From positions 372,001 to 436,000 of the forward strand of contig JABVXU010000009.1 of assembly GCA_013365365.1 (NCBI GenBank): a stretch of DNA of 64,000 bases, written 5' to 3'. Source of the DNA: Cruorifilaria tuberocauda (lineage: Eukaryota; Nematoda; Chromadorea; Rhabditida; Onchocercidae). Positions 12,115-25,386 of this stretch are shown in pieces. How positions within the stretch are numbered: position 1 is the stretch's first letter; every line of letters starts with the position of its first letter. Made by a program: the position numbers and the translations under genes. Below the pieces are notes generated by a model. The model was not told where the DNA came from, did not search any database, and saw nothing but the letters and a program-made list of their open reading frames with translations.

Positions 12115-13991
12115 TCACTTTGCATGAAATTTTTGTTCTTCTTTGTATTGTCCATTATTATTAGGTGAACCTGGATCAGCCATTGATCCTAGGATCGCAC
12201 CGGTGTGACTTAAAGCCCGATATTGCATACCATAGTCTGCTTTCTCAAATAAAAGATTCATTTCCTGAAAAATATAAGATATTTATATGATTAATTTATG
12301 CATATTATAGTTTCAAGGAAATTACTATCTTCAAATTGAAATATAAGAATCACCAGTATTCAGTGATGAATAATAAACAAAACCTATAGGGCAATCCAAT
12401 AAATTCCGGTAGGATTTATATCCTCAACGGTTTAATAATATTTTACGGCTCTCTACAACAACAAACCAATTAAAGATTACTCAAGAGAAAAATCGATCTT
12501 TGCAGAATTTCTAGATATGTCGATAAATGCAGATTACTAATATATTTGCACCTGTTCCACAAGATGTTTACGTTGGGCAATAAAAGTTAAGCGTGGAATA
12601 TTATGACTGCTTAGTAGTTCTGACATCCTTTTGCGCACGAAATCTTCCGAAGCTTTTAGCACTTTTTCAGTAATCTAAAAAGGTACAGAAGTTTTAACTC
12701 AATAAAGAAGTAGAACATATTTAAAAAGTTACGGCAAATATATTGCCAAAGAAATTAAAAATACGACATATGAATCAAGAGTAGATTAATTCCCTCCCAA
12801 ATTTCCAAAAAGAAAATAAACGTTACCTCATCAGATCTATCACCTTTTGCTAACCAATACACGTCCATTACTTTAAATGTGGGGCCTACATCAACCTAAA
12901 ATTTATTGCACATTATTTTTCGAACTTTCCACGATGTTTACCCAACGAAATAAAGAGCTAGAAATTATTCCATTTTCTATTCCTAGATAGACAAAGGAAA
13001 CCTCAGCAAATCTAATAGTTTTTGCTCGACACATGTTAAAATCACTCAACTGCCATTAATAATGTAAATATATTTTAGTCTAATTAAATGTTTACCATTT
13101 CCTTTTGCAAAAAATTAGGACAAAAGAATCCTAAAGTTTTTCAAACAATCTAACGGAGACATGCCTTGCACAATTCCAATCCCTCTATGTCACAAAATCG
13201 ATCATGTTCACATAAAATTTGGAAAATATGTTCCAAAAACATTCTCCCTAAACGATTTCTTTTTGCTTCGCTTAGTTTTCTTTGTTTCGGTTTCTTTCCA
13301 ACATCGAGCATCAAAATCTATAACAAATAAGTCGATAACGATATCTCTAGTGAAGTTATTACTTACATTTCGATGTCATGATAAATCTATAAAACAAGGA
13401 AGTTAAATCGTTTCAACTTTTTTAACTTACTTTAAACTTTTTTGTTATTACTTCTGCCCGGAATGTTTTCATGTGGCTAAATTCTTACATGTTTCAAAAT
13501 ATGAAATATGGAACGACATCTTGAAAAGGTCGTTCTTGGAGAGGTGAAGCTGTTACTTTTAATATCATCCAGTCTAGATTTAAAACTAGAAAAATTTACC
13601 CGTATACAATATTCACTAAGTCGACAACGATCTCACTAAGTTTACCGTTCAGACTAGCTAAATTTGTGTGACTTCACAGAAGTACGTAGTAAATTCAAAG
13701 ATAGATTTTAGCAACGCAGTATTTTTTAGACTTTTAAACAAAAAAACTAACAGTTCTTTCCAGATTACTATCGATACCAACCAACCGAGCCATAGCTCTC
13801 GTGAAACTTTTTTTCTTTGCTACGATTAATCGAGGCAAATCACGATGCATTAGATCATTTGCATGTCCACGTCCTGTCTGTCTATTATAAAGACTAATAT
13901 ACGAAGAAAGAGTGATCGAACCAGCAACATCTCGAACAGATATATTAACAGGCGTAGTGTACCTTATAAGACACTGTACAAACGACTGCAT
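12115..13991 (-). CDS. RbfA-like mitochondrial ribosome-binding factor
   Basis: Four exons, 13991-13752, 12895-12827, 12674-12552 and 12264-12115, all in phase 0, encode 193 aa. The N-terminal half is basic and Ser/Thr-rich with few acidic residues, as expected for a mitochondrial targeting region. The RbfA-type core follows: VDVGPTFKVMDVYWLAKG resembles the family's beta strand with VYW, then a helix with DFVRKRMSELLSSHNIPRLTF, matching the family pattern of a helix, a short loop and a 'VP-x-L-x-F' strand. RbfA binds the small ribosomal subunit during late maturation; RBFA does so in mitochondria. An acceptor at 14037-14039 lies about 45 bp before the ATG without an upstream coding exon, consistent with trans-splicing. 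The first intron (about 0.86 kb) holds only shadow frames. Similarity is judged by eye. Confidence 0.72.
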
Positions 13992-14059
13992 TATTGGTTT
14001 AAAAAGCTAATCGCAACTTCCAGCACTCAGCACATCCTGAAAATTCTTGTTGCGTAAGT

Positions 14060-15253
14060 AAACTGCATCAGGTCTTTCGTTTCCCTCTCTCAGCACCAAT
14101 AAGTCCACATCAAGTGGATGTTTTGTTATGAAAACGATGGTTCAGTGTGAGCTGAGTGCATTCTTCATCGAGAGCACTAAAGGGAAGAGGAACCGAACTT
14201 TGATCATCGATTCTTCTCTCCGCGCGTTTCACAGTTGACGACCTAAACAATTCCCTCTGCCTCCCTATTAACCACACAAAAACTCTTGCTTGATATACAA
14301 ACGCCACTAAATAAAATAATGCAGACTGTAGCTTTGCTTATTTATTTAGCAAAATAATTCTGATACACACTTGCAGACGGTATCTTATTTGCTCCAAAAA
14401 TGATGACGAATGCATGCACAGTACCACACTCCTCCATTTCCATGCTTCTTTAAAATTATTACTGCAATGATCAGTTCGTAAACGTTGGACAATATGACTT
14501 GTAGACCATAATACTGCGTTGGCAAAAAATCTAACAAATTCTACATATCTTTATACAGTAGTATATCCAACTTTTCCGCATATAAGAACCACCACAGCAC
14601 ACAATATAAACAATATATCTTGAAATATTTAGTTTAATTTTTTCTTTTCTAAAAAATTTTAAAGATTCATCAAGAACATGTCAATTTGAGCCCTTACTTA
14701 ACGATTACCAACTAAATGTAGCAAAATAGAGAAAAAAATACGAATCGATTTGTTTTTTTTTCAGCGAGTTCATATGGACATTTCTCAACCAAGTGTCGGA
14801 ATACACAAGAATCTATTAAAATTCCCTAATGTAGAAAAAGTTATACATTTCGAAATATTTGAACATGAAAATGAACTCTTTCAGATTTCGTTAAGCACCC
14901 TATATTTCCATGAATTTTTGAAAAGAAAAACAGATGAACATAAAGCCATAAAAGTGTAAGAATAGAAAATGGAATAATTCCTAAATATACATTCACTTTT
15001 TGAAAACATGAAAAATAAATCAAATATTGAGAATGGGAAAAGAAAGATACGAATTAGAATAAGGAATCAACGCTAAAACCCTTCGTTCACGCTGTTTATT
15101 TCACCATATTTTTTCTATGAATATATCACATGTTTTAGGCTCATTCATGTTGTCCCTTAAGTCCTTATTTCGTTGATTTATTAAAATGAGAGAACCCTTA
15201 TTTTCTGCAGAATGAGAAAGTATGGGGAATATAAAATTGAAAAAAATTAATGA
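14060..15253. other. Intergenic region with two doubtful short frames
   Basis: Lies between the RbfA-like and AUP1-like genes, both on minus. A minus frame at 14110-14307 (65 codons) sits in less AT-rich sequence and may be promoter DNA. A plus frame at 14750-14959 has no supporting splice site. Neither is accepted as a gene. Confidence 0.35.
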
Positions 15254-17750
15254 TCAGGAATCAATCTTATGTTCCAACTTCTCGGCTAGTGATTTCTCGT
15301 TCATTCGTTTCAAATATTTAGCACGATTTGTTTCAATAAGATTCCATTTTCGATGACTGTATACTTTTGACCATTGCTGTGGATTAGTTCCCGGCAATAA
15401 ATTATCATTCTCTAATGGATTCAGTTTGATTTTCCCCATTGTTATACGTTCACATGTTGCATTCCCATCCTGTGTTTGTTCCAGATCTTCTCTGCAACAA
15501 AAGTATAATGGTGAATTGTATTTTTAAATCTAATCATTAAGAGGAAAAAGTAACGGAAAAGAGAGCAGATTGAACACATTAGTAATTGGGAGCATATAAA
15601 GGTAATAAATATTTTTGAACAAAATCTAAATTCAAAAAAATGAAAAGCTAAAAAAGATAAACTAGATAAATTTCTTCATCATGGCTCACAATTGCATGAA
15701 TATTTACCTTATTGCTACAAGTGGAACTGCTGGAAAAGCTTGCTTAATTTTCATTGCCAATGCATCGAGGTATTCGGCTATACTTTTTACACTTTGCCAG
15801 GATCGATTTTTTCTTGGAGAATCACTGTTCAACATAATGTTTAAAAATGACCGTCCTTCAAGATGTCGCTTCGCTTCCTCAACTGCGTCCTGAGAAGTAA
15901 ACGAGGTAGCAACAATACCTGAAGAATAATGGAAAAAGACATTCTAATGTTACTCTCACCTCTCTTCTTAATGCTGCGCAATTAAGAGAAAAAAGTCACT
16001 TTCACACCTAATCTAGTAGCCATAATGTCTGCAACTCGTTTCGTGAATTCTTCAGTTGTTTCGCTTGGTTTATTTGAATCTGAGCTCTTCCTTCGATGCA
16101 AAGGATGAAGCCAACGTATCTAAAATATATCTATAAATTAATTTTACTAAAAAAGAATTATGTACTTGTTCCTTAAACTAGAGTAAACTTTGTATACAGA
16201 TATCTAATTGATGATTTAAATGGATACTCTGTAATCAGAAATAAGAATTTAATTAGAATTAGAATCATATTTAGAAAAATGAAAATATGACTAATTCCTT
16301 AATATTTTCTCTTATAATTTCTCTTTCTCATGCAATACACTGAGGATCAAACAATATTTGATACAGAACCAAACAAAGCTATATTCTGAACTTCTTTAAA
16401 CAAATTGACTAAAAATGAACTGAGATGAGGAAATGGAAAAATAGTACTTTCATCACAGTAAACGGTACAAATAAGAAATAGAAAACATCTTGCCACCATG
16501 CACCACCCAAAACTGATATCGCGATATTGCCAAAAAATGGCCGATATACTGATATTAATAGAGGCTGGACTGAATCAGATACCTAAATCCCAAGAGTCAT
16601 TAACACAGTAAATAGTAAAAGAAAAGCCAAAATACGGAATTAATATACTTCGAACGGCCAGGTACTAAATTTGAGAAGACCGGTGGAACCACTCGTCATT
16701 GCTCCTTCCGGAAAAGTGAGAAGAGGTAAAGAATTCTTTTCACAGAATATTTTTGAACGGCGGATAAGCTCCGCACGTCCTTGACGAGCGCCCAAATCTT
16801 TGTATCCTAAGCACCTATAATTGAGTTATGAACAATAGAAATCGACCATGATTAATTTGGAATATTGAAAGTTATTCACATTTAAAATTACCAAACTGGA
16901 CATCTATCTGTTGAAGCTACTAACAATTTATCGAGCTCATGCAAGAAACTCCAGACAAAAATTCAGCAAACAATAAATCAATAAACTTAAATTTTCAATG
17001 ACCAGATATGCCGTCAAAACATCGCTATTAGCACATACCAACGTAAAAGGCTCGGTATATTCCAAACAGAAGGTAATATGCAAGGTTCGATTAAATTAAC
17101 AGCCATATGATCAAGCGTTGAAATATGATTTGCAACCAGAAGATGCGTTTTATTATCCCAATTTCCAGCTGGTCCCCCGCTGAATACGACCAAGCCCAAT
17201 AAGCATGACATTACCCGTAATACCTGAAAGATAATTCGTGATGCTAAACCTAACGTTAATTAGTGGTAAAGAGGATATGTCTCAAAAAAAAAAAAAAAAC
17301 TTAATTCTACAGTGCTCATAAATCAATAAAATACAATGACAAACAGCGAACACTTTTGAAACTGTGGAAATAAGATCATATTATGACTTCATAAGTCAGT
17401 TCAATTAATTCAAGCTCTGGATTCACAATTCGATTTGTGAAATCACTAATGCATCTTAAAAACATAAATTATAAATCAATTTGCAATTTTGAACATCTTC
17501 TGGATAAGTAAAGAATCGAAAGAAATGAATAATGACAACTTACCGTACACCTCAGTAACATAGTTTTGGGTAGAATACATGCAGTAAGGAAAATATGTAC
17601 ACCAATGATAACTCGTAAGCAAAATAATAATATACCAAATGGAATATATGTATACAGTAAAAAACGCTGAAACGTGGATAACGAACAACGGTCACGTACA
17701 AATAGGCTGCTTAATGGTGACGTAGATGTCGATGAAGATAGTTCCGCCAT
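15254..17750 (-). CDS. aup-1: AUP1-like ER/lipid-droplet acyltransferase-CUE protein
   Basis: Eight exons, 17750-17544, 17223-17039, 16948-16892, 16814-16649, 16582-16448, 16119-16008, 15918-15708 and 15491-15254, encode 436 aa. The order is that of ancient ubiquitous protein 1: an N-terminal hydrophobic hairpin (residues about 25-65), a glycerolipid-acyltransferase-like domain with NHISTLDH near 101 (the H-X4-D motif) and FPEGAMTSG near 184, STWPF and VQPLLISVYRP, then a CUE ubiquitin-binding domain (about 335-380, VPLVAI) and a charged C-terminal helix where the family recruits the E2 enzyme UBE2G2. AUP1 links lipid droplets to ER-associated degradation. An acceptor at 17753-17754 lies 2 bp before the ATG, supporting this start and suggesting trans-splicing. 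All junctions are GT-AG and phase-consistent. Confidence 0.92.
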
Positions 17751-19285
17751 TCCTGAAACAATATAGCATATTAGTCCAAACTATATTATCTCAGAGAACA
17801 TTCCTAATTCTCCCAACAAAATCAACTTAAACATGATCATACCAGAATAATGCGGCCCAATTAAAATTTGCCAGACAAAAATGTAGATATCGCACTGGTA
17901 CTTTGCAAATTTGCATATATTCTGTGCTCACGTATGTCGAACGGTGCAAGATGGTCTAGGCATGTCAGAATTAGGAGCAAGAGTAGTCATTTCATATTAC
18001 GAAGTTAATTTGAGTTGGTTCATTGTTAAGTGGAAGTTCTCAACAATCATAGTTGTCCCTAGATATTCGGGTTTGTAAAGTATTTCATGAAATTCATCAA
18101 TTTTAAAAATTTAACATGTGTTAAATATTGAGTAAAAGAAGTATCCATTGAGTCAGAAGTCTGGTTATTCAATCATCGTCCATCTAATACATTATTAATT
18201 TCATTTTCTCTGACCCATTGCAACATTTATAGTTTGATTTCAACTTTTTAGTGTTTCCTCTTATACTTAGTTTCTTTTCTATCATCATATCTAGTAAGAA
18301 AAATTTTTTACCAAAAAAGTTAATATAAGACAGGAAAATGCATACGAAAAGTGTATATTGCTTCATAATAAAATGAAAAATTATTATGAAATTAACAGAA
18401 TATATGCGACAAAGAAATAAGGAAATGAAATTTGAAGGATTAAAAAGAAATGAAATGAGTTTGAACAGTTAACAACTTTCCAGTCTCAGTAGTGCTATAT
18501 GAACGAATAGTAAACTTTAAAATACATGTATCGGAATTCATCAATAAATTGAAAATAAGTCAACTGGTCGTTCAATAATCAACCATGAAAAGGTGATATA
18601 TATTGATCGGTTGCCATTGTTTTGAAGATATGATTGACGATCACTGATTTTGCTCTAAAAATGCTAACTTGTTGATTTCGCTCTAAAAATGCTAGCTATA
18701 GATGAAGTATTTTCATGTTGTATCGAAATATACTTAGAGTATTTTTCATATCATTCATTCATTAATTTGGAATAATTAATACGAGCTTTCTCGTATTCTG
18801 CTAATCAACTATACATGTAACATTGATTAAATTTTTCCGTTGAAACGTTGAATAAGAAAATGATAGCATATTTCTCTTGAGAAAGACATCTGAAAAAACG
18901 ATATTTTTAGTTACAGAAATACAACTAAATTTAAAAGCGTCGGCTTATTTCAAGGTACGCTCTTCCTTTTTTTATAATTACTTAAATCCATCATTGATAA
19001 GATGATTTAAGGAAGGAAACTGTAAAGGATCACAAGCACATATGTGGAAAAGGAGATATTAGAGACAATTTCTGGTTGTCAAATATTATAGCAATAATTA
19101 TTATTCTTAAGCTTTTATAAGATTCTCATGGTCAAATTAAAATATTAGCAAAATGCCTGGGACGAAGTATGAAAAATTAAAACATGAACACTGACCTTTG
19201 CCGCAATAATCAAACTGAAGTTTGATCGAGTTATCCATTCCTTGCTCTGTTTTACTTATTTAAAAACCAAGTATCCCATTAATAA
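17751..19285. other. Divergent intergenic region between AUP1 and a membrane-protein gene
   Basis: About 1.5 kb between two divergently transcribed genes, so it should hold both promoters. No coding exon recognised. It contains a 22-bp near-perfect direct repeat at 18645-18666 and 18673-18694. Confidence 0.45.
18645..18694. repeat. Two-copy 22-bp direct repeat
   Basis: The unit tgatttYgctctaaaaatg followed by cta occurs at 18645-18666 and again at 18673-18694, differing at one base. It lies in the divergent promoter region and could be regulatory or chance slippage. Confidence 0.8.
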
Positions 19286-22200
19286 ATGAATAAAGTCAAA
19301 AATAAAAAAGTGATTTCATCCTGTTTAGAAAGTTTATTTCCAGGTTGTTGTGTATCACCGAGTTCATTGCTATGGATGATTATCACCTTGTTTATATTTT
19401 TGATCACTTTTGCCACTTTGGGCTTACTAGCAATTTGGCTTCTTTGCGCTTATTATAAAAGAAAATCAAGGTTAGCTGGTATAAATTTTATAGTTTTCTT
19501 AAAGTTGAGGAAATTTTCCGTAGTTTATTTTTTCTTAATAGATTTCTTCAAATGAATTTCCTTTCTGTAAATGGATAACTTGAAAATTCAGGGAACAAAT
19601 CGAGAAGGAATTACAGCGTCATCGAGATGATAAAAATCAATTAAAACTTGATACGTTTCGAAAAAACCAACTTGACTTACAGATGCTCACAGCAATGAAG
19701 AATGGCAGAATTGGTTCGAAAGACATTCTTCACTCCCAAGAACTAAGTTAACTTATATTCTCTTAATCAAACATATTGTAATTTGAGAAATGCGAGACGA
19801 AGAGACAGAAGCAGGAAAAGATTCTATTGATTTCTCAAGCTTATATAAACTCATGTCCTCATACCCTGGAAAATATTCGCTTAAAACCCTTAAATTGACA
19901 AGGTATACCAGACATTGCAATTTATTTTTCAATCATGGGAATCTCCAAGATTTTCCTAGAAAAAACACCTAACAAATTTTATATGAAGATTTTTAGATAA
20001 AAGATAATTATTTAGTAAAACTTCAATGATTTAACAACTCTGATAAAATGCTTGAATAACTTGAGAAGTGACCTCATATCCTATATTTCTATTAGCTTTA
20101 ATGTGCATTATAATTAATATGCTCCCGAATAAATTAATTATGAGCGTGGTAGAAACTTATCGTTTCTGTCAGGAATGTTTATCAAATAGATAGAAAAGAA
20201 AAAACTTTACGCCCTCTGAAATAGTTTACATTAGTAATATTTTAATCAGGAAACATCGCCTCATCATGATAGGCAGGCAGCCAACATTTCAGAAGGAATT
20301 TCTGAGGAAAGTTTATATTAATCTGTTCAATTACTTGTTGATTCAACTGCTAATAATTGTCAGAAAATTTTACAAATAACATTTTATTTAGTAAATCCAC
20401 GAATGTCATACGTGTCTTATGTTCAACCGTCTAAACCTGGGCAACATCCGAAATTGCTCAATTCCAGTTCAAATGGAAAACCTTCACCAATCCAGTCAGT
20501 CCCTCCAACTATCCTAAGCACAGAAAAGAATAAAATTGCAAAAGAAATTGAGGTAAATTACTTTCTTAAATGAAGAAGCTAGATTAACTTTTTATGTTTA
20601 CATATTTTCGCTTTCAATTTTCAGGATTTACAATTTTTGCCCACCTTAACAGCAAAAACACCGTCTCAGAAAACGAAAAAAAATGGAAAGCTCTTAACTG
20701 AGAAAGATTCCCAGAGAATGAACAAAGTTGAGGTCAACTATGCATTACATAAAATAATGAAAAAGAATATTCATTCTTCCAAACTTAACATCTAAACAAT
20801 GAAGAAACTCTTTCATTTAACTATTTTAATATTACGCTTCTTTTAATATCATTGTGATTGATGATTACTATATATTAATTTCCATAAATAAATTTTAAAT
20901 AAATTAACTATGCGTTCCTGTGATAGTTTTCGTCTGTACAAATATTTAAGGTAAAAAAAAGTGAAAAGCCTCAAGTTCAGCAATATGAGACTGATATTTC
21001 TGTTTCTAACAAAAATCAATCAGATAAATGGAAACGAAAGAAATTTAAAAAAAAGCGAAAATCCAAAACAAAGGTATTTTCAATCATACCTCGCATTTTT
21101 CAGCGCGAATTTTCTTCTTAACAAAAAGACCTTTTAAGATTAAGCTACAATGTATGAAAGCTTTCAATTAAAATTTAACCAATAATCGATTAACATTTCC
21201 TTATTTATCAACTTTTAATTTCTAATTAGTCAAAAGACAAATAAATATTTTATTAGTCAAAAGATAAAAGATAAATAAATAAATATTTTAGAAGAGAAAC
21301 TCTCGAGAACCTGCTGATCAGAAATATCCTCAAATAACATCAACACAAATAGTATGGTCTAGTGTTGTTATACGATTATTTGTAGTATTAATGGATATTT
21401 TTTCTAAGATACCTAAAGATCATAAACGCTACAGTTGATGAATTGATCTCTCATAAGCTATTTCTTTAGAGGATAAGATTAAGTTGCTAACGCATTCCTT
21501 TTCTATATTTCTTTATAGTTTCACTAAATTTTAAATAATTGAAGCGTTTTTCGATTAATTTTCTTTTCAGGCATAATGAATATATTTGAGATCTCAAAAA
21601 TAGGTTCATTAGTTTGGTGTGACTCGGTTATTATTAATGACGTGATATTTCTCTATCAGTTCGTTATTTTAGCCAAAACGATATCAACATCAAGTTCAGC
21701 CTGATAATGTTCATGAATGGATTAATCGTATCTCTCGTTCAGCGAGTCCCATTCCATATTTTTCACCAAACAAACGAATTCTTCTCATTCCCGAAGCATC
21801 CAGTAAATTTTGACGCTTTTTACAAAATCTTCTAAACATTACGATTATATTACGTAGGTGATACCTAACATATAATTTAAATTGCACTATCACATTTTCT
21901 CGTTTAATATTGGTTTTTTTGATGGATGAAATTAATCCATGCCATTTATGCATCGTTAAAATCAATTCGAGGGAAAATTTGTTTGTATTATTCAAATTTT
22001 TTAATAAAAAAATAAATTTGAAAATAGTGGATTTTTCATGTCGTAATAGACATAAATTTAAATTAAAAAATAATATGTGGTTGAAAAAATGTAATTATTT
22101 ATTGAAATCAATAAAAAGGCAATAATTATGATTTTAAATAATATTGAGGAAATTTTTCAGCAGAGAATTTAGATGATAAAAATAATGAAACAAATAAGAA

Positions 22201-23496
22201 AAATAATTATCCATTGGATACAACTGGGACAAAAAAATCGATGAACTCTCCGTCACATATTGTTTGTCGCATTTTCAATTTGAGATTTCAACCTTTGATT
22301 TAAATATTAATCGTCATTCTCTTTAAAACAATTAAATAAATATTAATGATAAATACGAATATTTACATGAAACCATTTCTGACGTGCATCCGTCAAATGT
22401 AGATGTATAACAAAAGAAATACTTAAGTAAAGTTGTGTCAAATTTGATGAAGAATATTGTGTAAGTTAAATAAGTCTATCTGTTATAGGTTTGTAAGAGG
22501 TTAAATATTAGGACTTATAAATCTGATAATCACTGAAAATTGGGCGGAGCAATGTTCTCTCTGATTAGATAGAAAAGTGGTCTCAGCTGTTTCTTTCTAA
22601 AATATGTAAATAAGAAAAATAAACAAATGGAACCGAGAATTAAAGTTATTATACATTGAAGATTAAATTATAGAATGCAGGAGAAGTTGAAACTGATGTA
22701 GAAATATCAACTGAAGCATCAACCGAAGCGAAAGAACAAAGCACGCCAATAACATCAACATCCTTATCATCAATCTCTGCCTTGGTTAATGCACCACCAA
22801 GTCTGTCTTGAATGTTAATAGAAATTTAAGTTTTTGATTGTTTGATAATATCTTGATAACATGTTGGGCAAGAGATAGATTGAGAAAATCTGTAGATTAA
22901 TACTATCTGGGAATGATAATGTAACGATTATAAGCTGAGAGGAAATGGGATATAAGAAGGGAAGCAAAAGAGATTAGCAGAGAAAGTGCCTTATCATAAA
23001 ATACGACTTTATTCACTCTTTCCTTAATTTCTTTGCTTAAATTACCTGGATATTAGATGAAGTATAAGTAACGTAAAATGTAAAAATTACTTAAATTCGA
23101 ATGTAATCCAATCAAGAAGTTTTTTTTTTCAAATTCTCTTAATCATCTTATTAAATTTGTGATGATTTCATTTTTCAATTTCATTTGTGATACTACCATT
23201 TTTTCACAGGTGGCACGTTTTTGGATAATCAATCGTATTGGAAAAAAAGAAAACAAAAAGAGCATTTGAAAGTAGGGAACGATTCAAAGATGAGTAAAAT
23301 TTTAATTTCTTTTTAATATTAAATGATACCATCACACTGATCGTTTGAATCAGCTTAGTTATTCACTTTTGCATTATAATCACTCATAGACTATGAGGAA
23401 AATACAGTTGAGAAGCCAGGAGAAAAAGTACTGTGGAATCCACCGGATAAACGAGCTGAAGCAAGGCTTAATCGAACTCTTGAAAATCCTTGGTAA
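19286..23496 (+). CDS. Unrecognised single-pass membrane protein with long basic tail
   Basis: Eleven exons: 19286-19470, 19592-19746, 20392-20552, 20625-20732, 20951-21073, 21292-21351, 21673-21802, 22161-22261, 22674-22800, 23210-23293, 23390-23496. All are GT-AG with matching phases, total 446 aa. Two junctions (after 19746 and 21802) bypass in-frame stops that lie just inside the introns. The N-terminus has a Cys-rich segment (SLFPGCCVSP) and one transmembrane helix at about residues 29-55, ending in YYKRKSR. A charged helical stretch follows (EQIEKELQRHRDDKN), then about 330 residues that are Lys/Ser/Pro/Gln-rich and probably disordered, with a strongly basic patch (KWKRKKFKKKRKSKTKK) and a conserved-looking end, VLWNPPDKRAEARLNRTLE. 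No family recognised. The last stop is read straight through the final exon; an alternative splice at 23492 would end the protein one codon earlier. Confidence 0.72.
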
Positions 23497-25386
23497 ACTT
23501 TACTATCGTTCGCTATAAAAATACCACTAGGCCAATACAGTACAATTATCTGGTAGATAACCAAGTGTAAGTATTGATAAGCGATGCCTCTTATCTACTT
23601 CCTTAATCAATCTTTTACTAATAATTGGAGTATTTTCTGAATGTCGAACTTCCGGAACTATTTCATCTTTCACGTTTCAATACACTACTTAACTGTTGTC
23701 AGGATAAGACGTCCGAATTGAATTTCTGCACACAGTGTATAAAACAAATTAGGAAATTTTTGCAAAAATACCTCATTTCAGTCTTTATCATCTATATCAC
23801 TAAATTTAAGGCTTTATACAATGCCAGCTGTCTATTCCAGAATATCTCATAGCAGGTAAAGTTTCTACATAACATTAAATGTAAAATTTGCCAGAAGAGG
23901 ATAAAACTCTCAATTTTATTTTAAATTGTATATACTAATTTTTATCATCTCTCCAATATTATTTTTTCCTAGGATTAATAAATCAATATTTACAACTGAA
24001 AACTTTAAAATAATTTATTTTAATTTGCTGTATTACATAACTTAATGATATTACACTTATTCATGGATATTTGCTCATCATAAAAATATTTGAAGTAATG
24101 AAGCTTACTTCGATGCCAACTCTACAATCATTATGCATAATTGACCCAGATTGGTCTATCCACTAAATTATTTTTTATGAGTTTGGAAAAGATCGTTAAA
24201 AGCTTGACTAATGAATAGTAAATGGCTAATACAACTTAGATATTAGCTGAAATTAACATTCGATAGTCATCTTTAACGTAGCATCATTTATTCTTCCGGT
24301 AGTAAGCATCGAATCAAATTCTCAATAACTGATATTCATAATTTCAGAGGGGAAGGAGCTAATCGATGTTATCCAGCGTATATCGCATCAGCTATGAAAT
24401 AGTCATATTATTTGTGAAAATGCATTTCCATCTTACTATTAGTTTAATTCATTTAAAATTAGCTACTTTACTTTGGCAAATAAAAACGTTTTAAACTGTA
24501 GAAAAATTTTTGATAATCGAAACCACGAAGGTAAATGAAGAAATCTTATGCCATTTGATAGAAAAATCCATGTGCATATCAATATTTATTTTATTCATTC
24601 GCTGCAAATCTCGACCCAATAGTGCTCCAAATATCCTACTTGTTAAATATTCTACTGTTCATATCCATCATTAGTTACTTTGATTGTCTCATTCTAACTA
24701 TTTCAAATAGATCGCTAAAATGTTTAATTGCTAAATGATTACGTTTAATAATACTCCATTTGAATCTTACTAAATATAGACCATATTTCTATAATTCCCA
24801 AGCATTTCAAATAACTGGAAAAATCAGTCATCAAAATGATGAAACAATTCAAACCGGTTAATTCGAACCAAAATAATTAATTACAAATATTTAGGTCTAA
24901 ATATGACATTACTTAAAAAGAAAAGATAAAGGAACATATGATCTACTATTGGTTCTGTCGGTGGAATAAGTCCGATGCAAGAGATACACATGAAAAATGT
25001 GATTCAGGTTGTGCATGGCAAGATTGTTTCCCCATCATTACTGCATACGATAGTAATGAAATAGCACTTTGGAATTAATCATATAGGGCTTACCAAGGTT
25101 TTACTCAGGTTTTTCACATAGGTTTTCATTTTTTTCTACACATCCTATTTAAAATTTCATTCTATTTAAAATTAGCAAATATTTTATGAAGTTTCATAGC
25201 AACCCAACCAACGTGATGTAAACGTTACAAACGGTTTAAATCGAAAGAAAGAAGAAGCGTGTAACTGTTTGTTGTGTTGCTGCGTGGGATTGCGGGGGTA
25301 TAGTTACACAGTTGGAATAGTTGAGACTGGTTGAAGTAAACGGCTGGGGTTGGGACTGTTCAGTTTGGGTGAAGTATTCGCGGGAA
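23497..25386. other. Intergenic region with one orphan coding-like segment
   Basis: Mostly AT-rich. It contains the Trp/Cys-rich frame at 24938-25078 described separately. Near 24341-24402 a good acceptor is followed by a short open frame, but it does not fit the phase of the preceding gene. The last 200 bp are less AT-rich and probably promoter of the SMARCAD1 gene. Confidence 0.4.
24938..25078 (+). CDS. Orphan Trp/Cys-rich short ORF or exon
   Basis: A 46-codon open frame beginning MIYYWFCRWNK and ending EIALWN then TAA. It has four cysteines and four tryptophans, a composition unlikely from random AT-rich DNA. No good T-rich acceptor precedes it: the nearest AGs follow A-rich sequence, and the frame is closed by TAA about 20 bp upstream. 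It may be a small gene starting at this ATG, a last exon of a gene whose other parts I cannot find, or a relic. Confidence 0.3.
   Translation: MIYYWFCRWNKSDARDTHEKCDSGCAWQDCFPIITAYDSNEIALWN

Noticed and set aside
24341..24402. Further last exon for the membrane-protein gene (frame ending YIASAMK)
   Set aside because: Splicing from 23492 would create TGA at the junction. Reading straight through exon 11 gives a normal stop three codons later.
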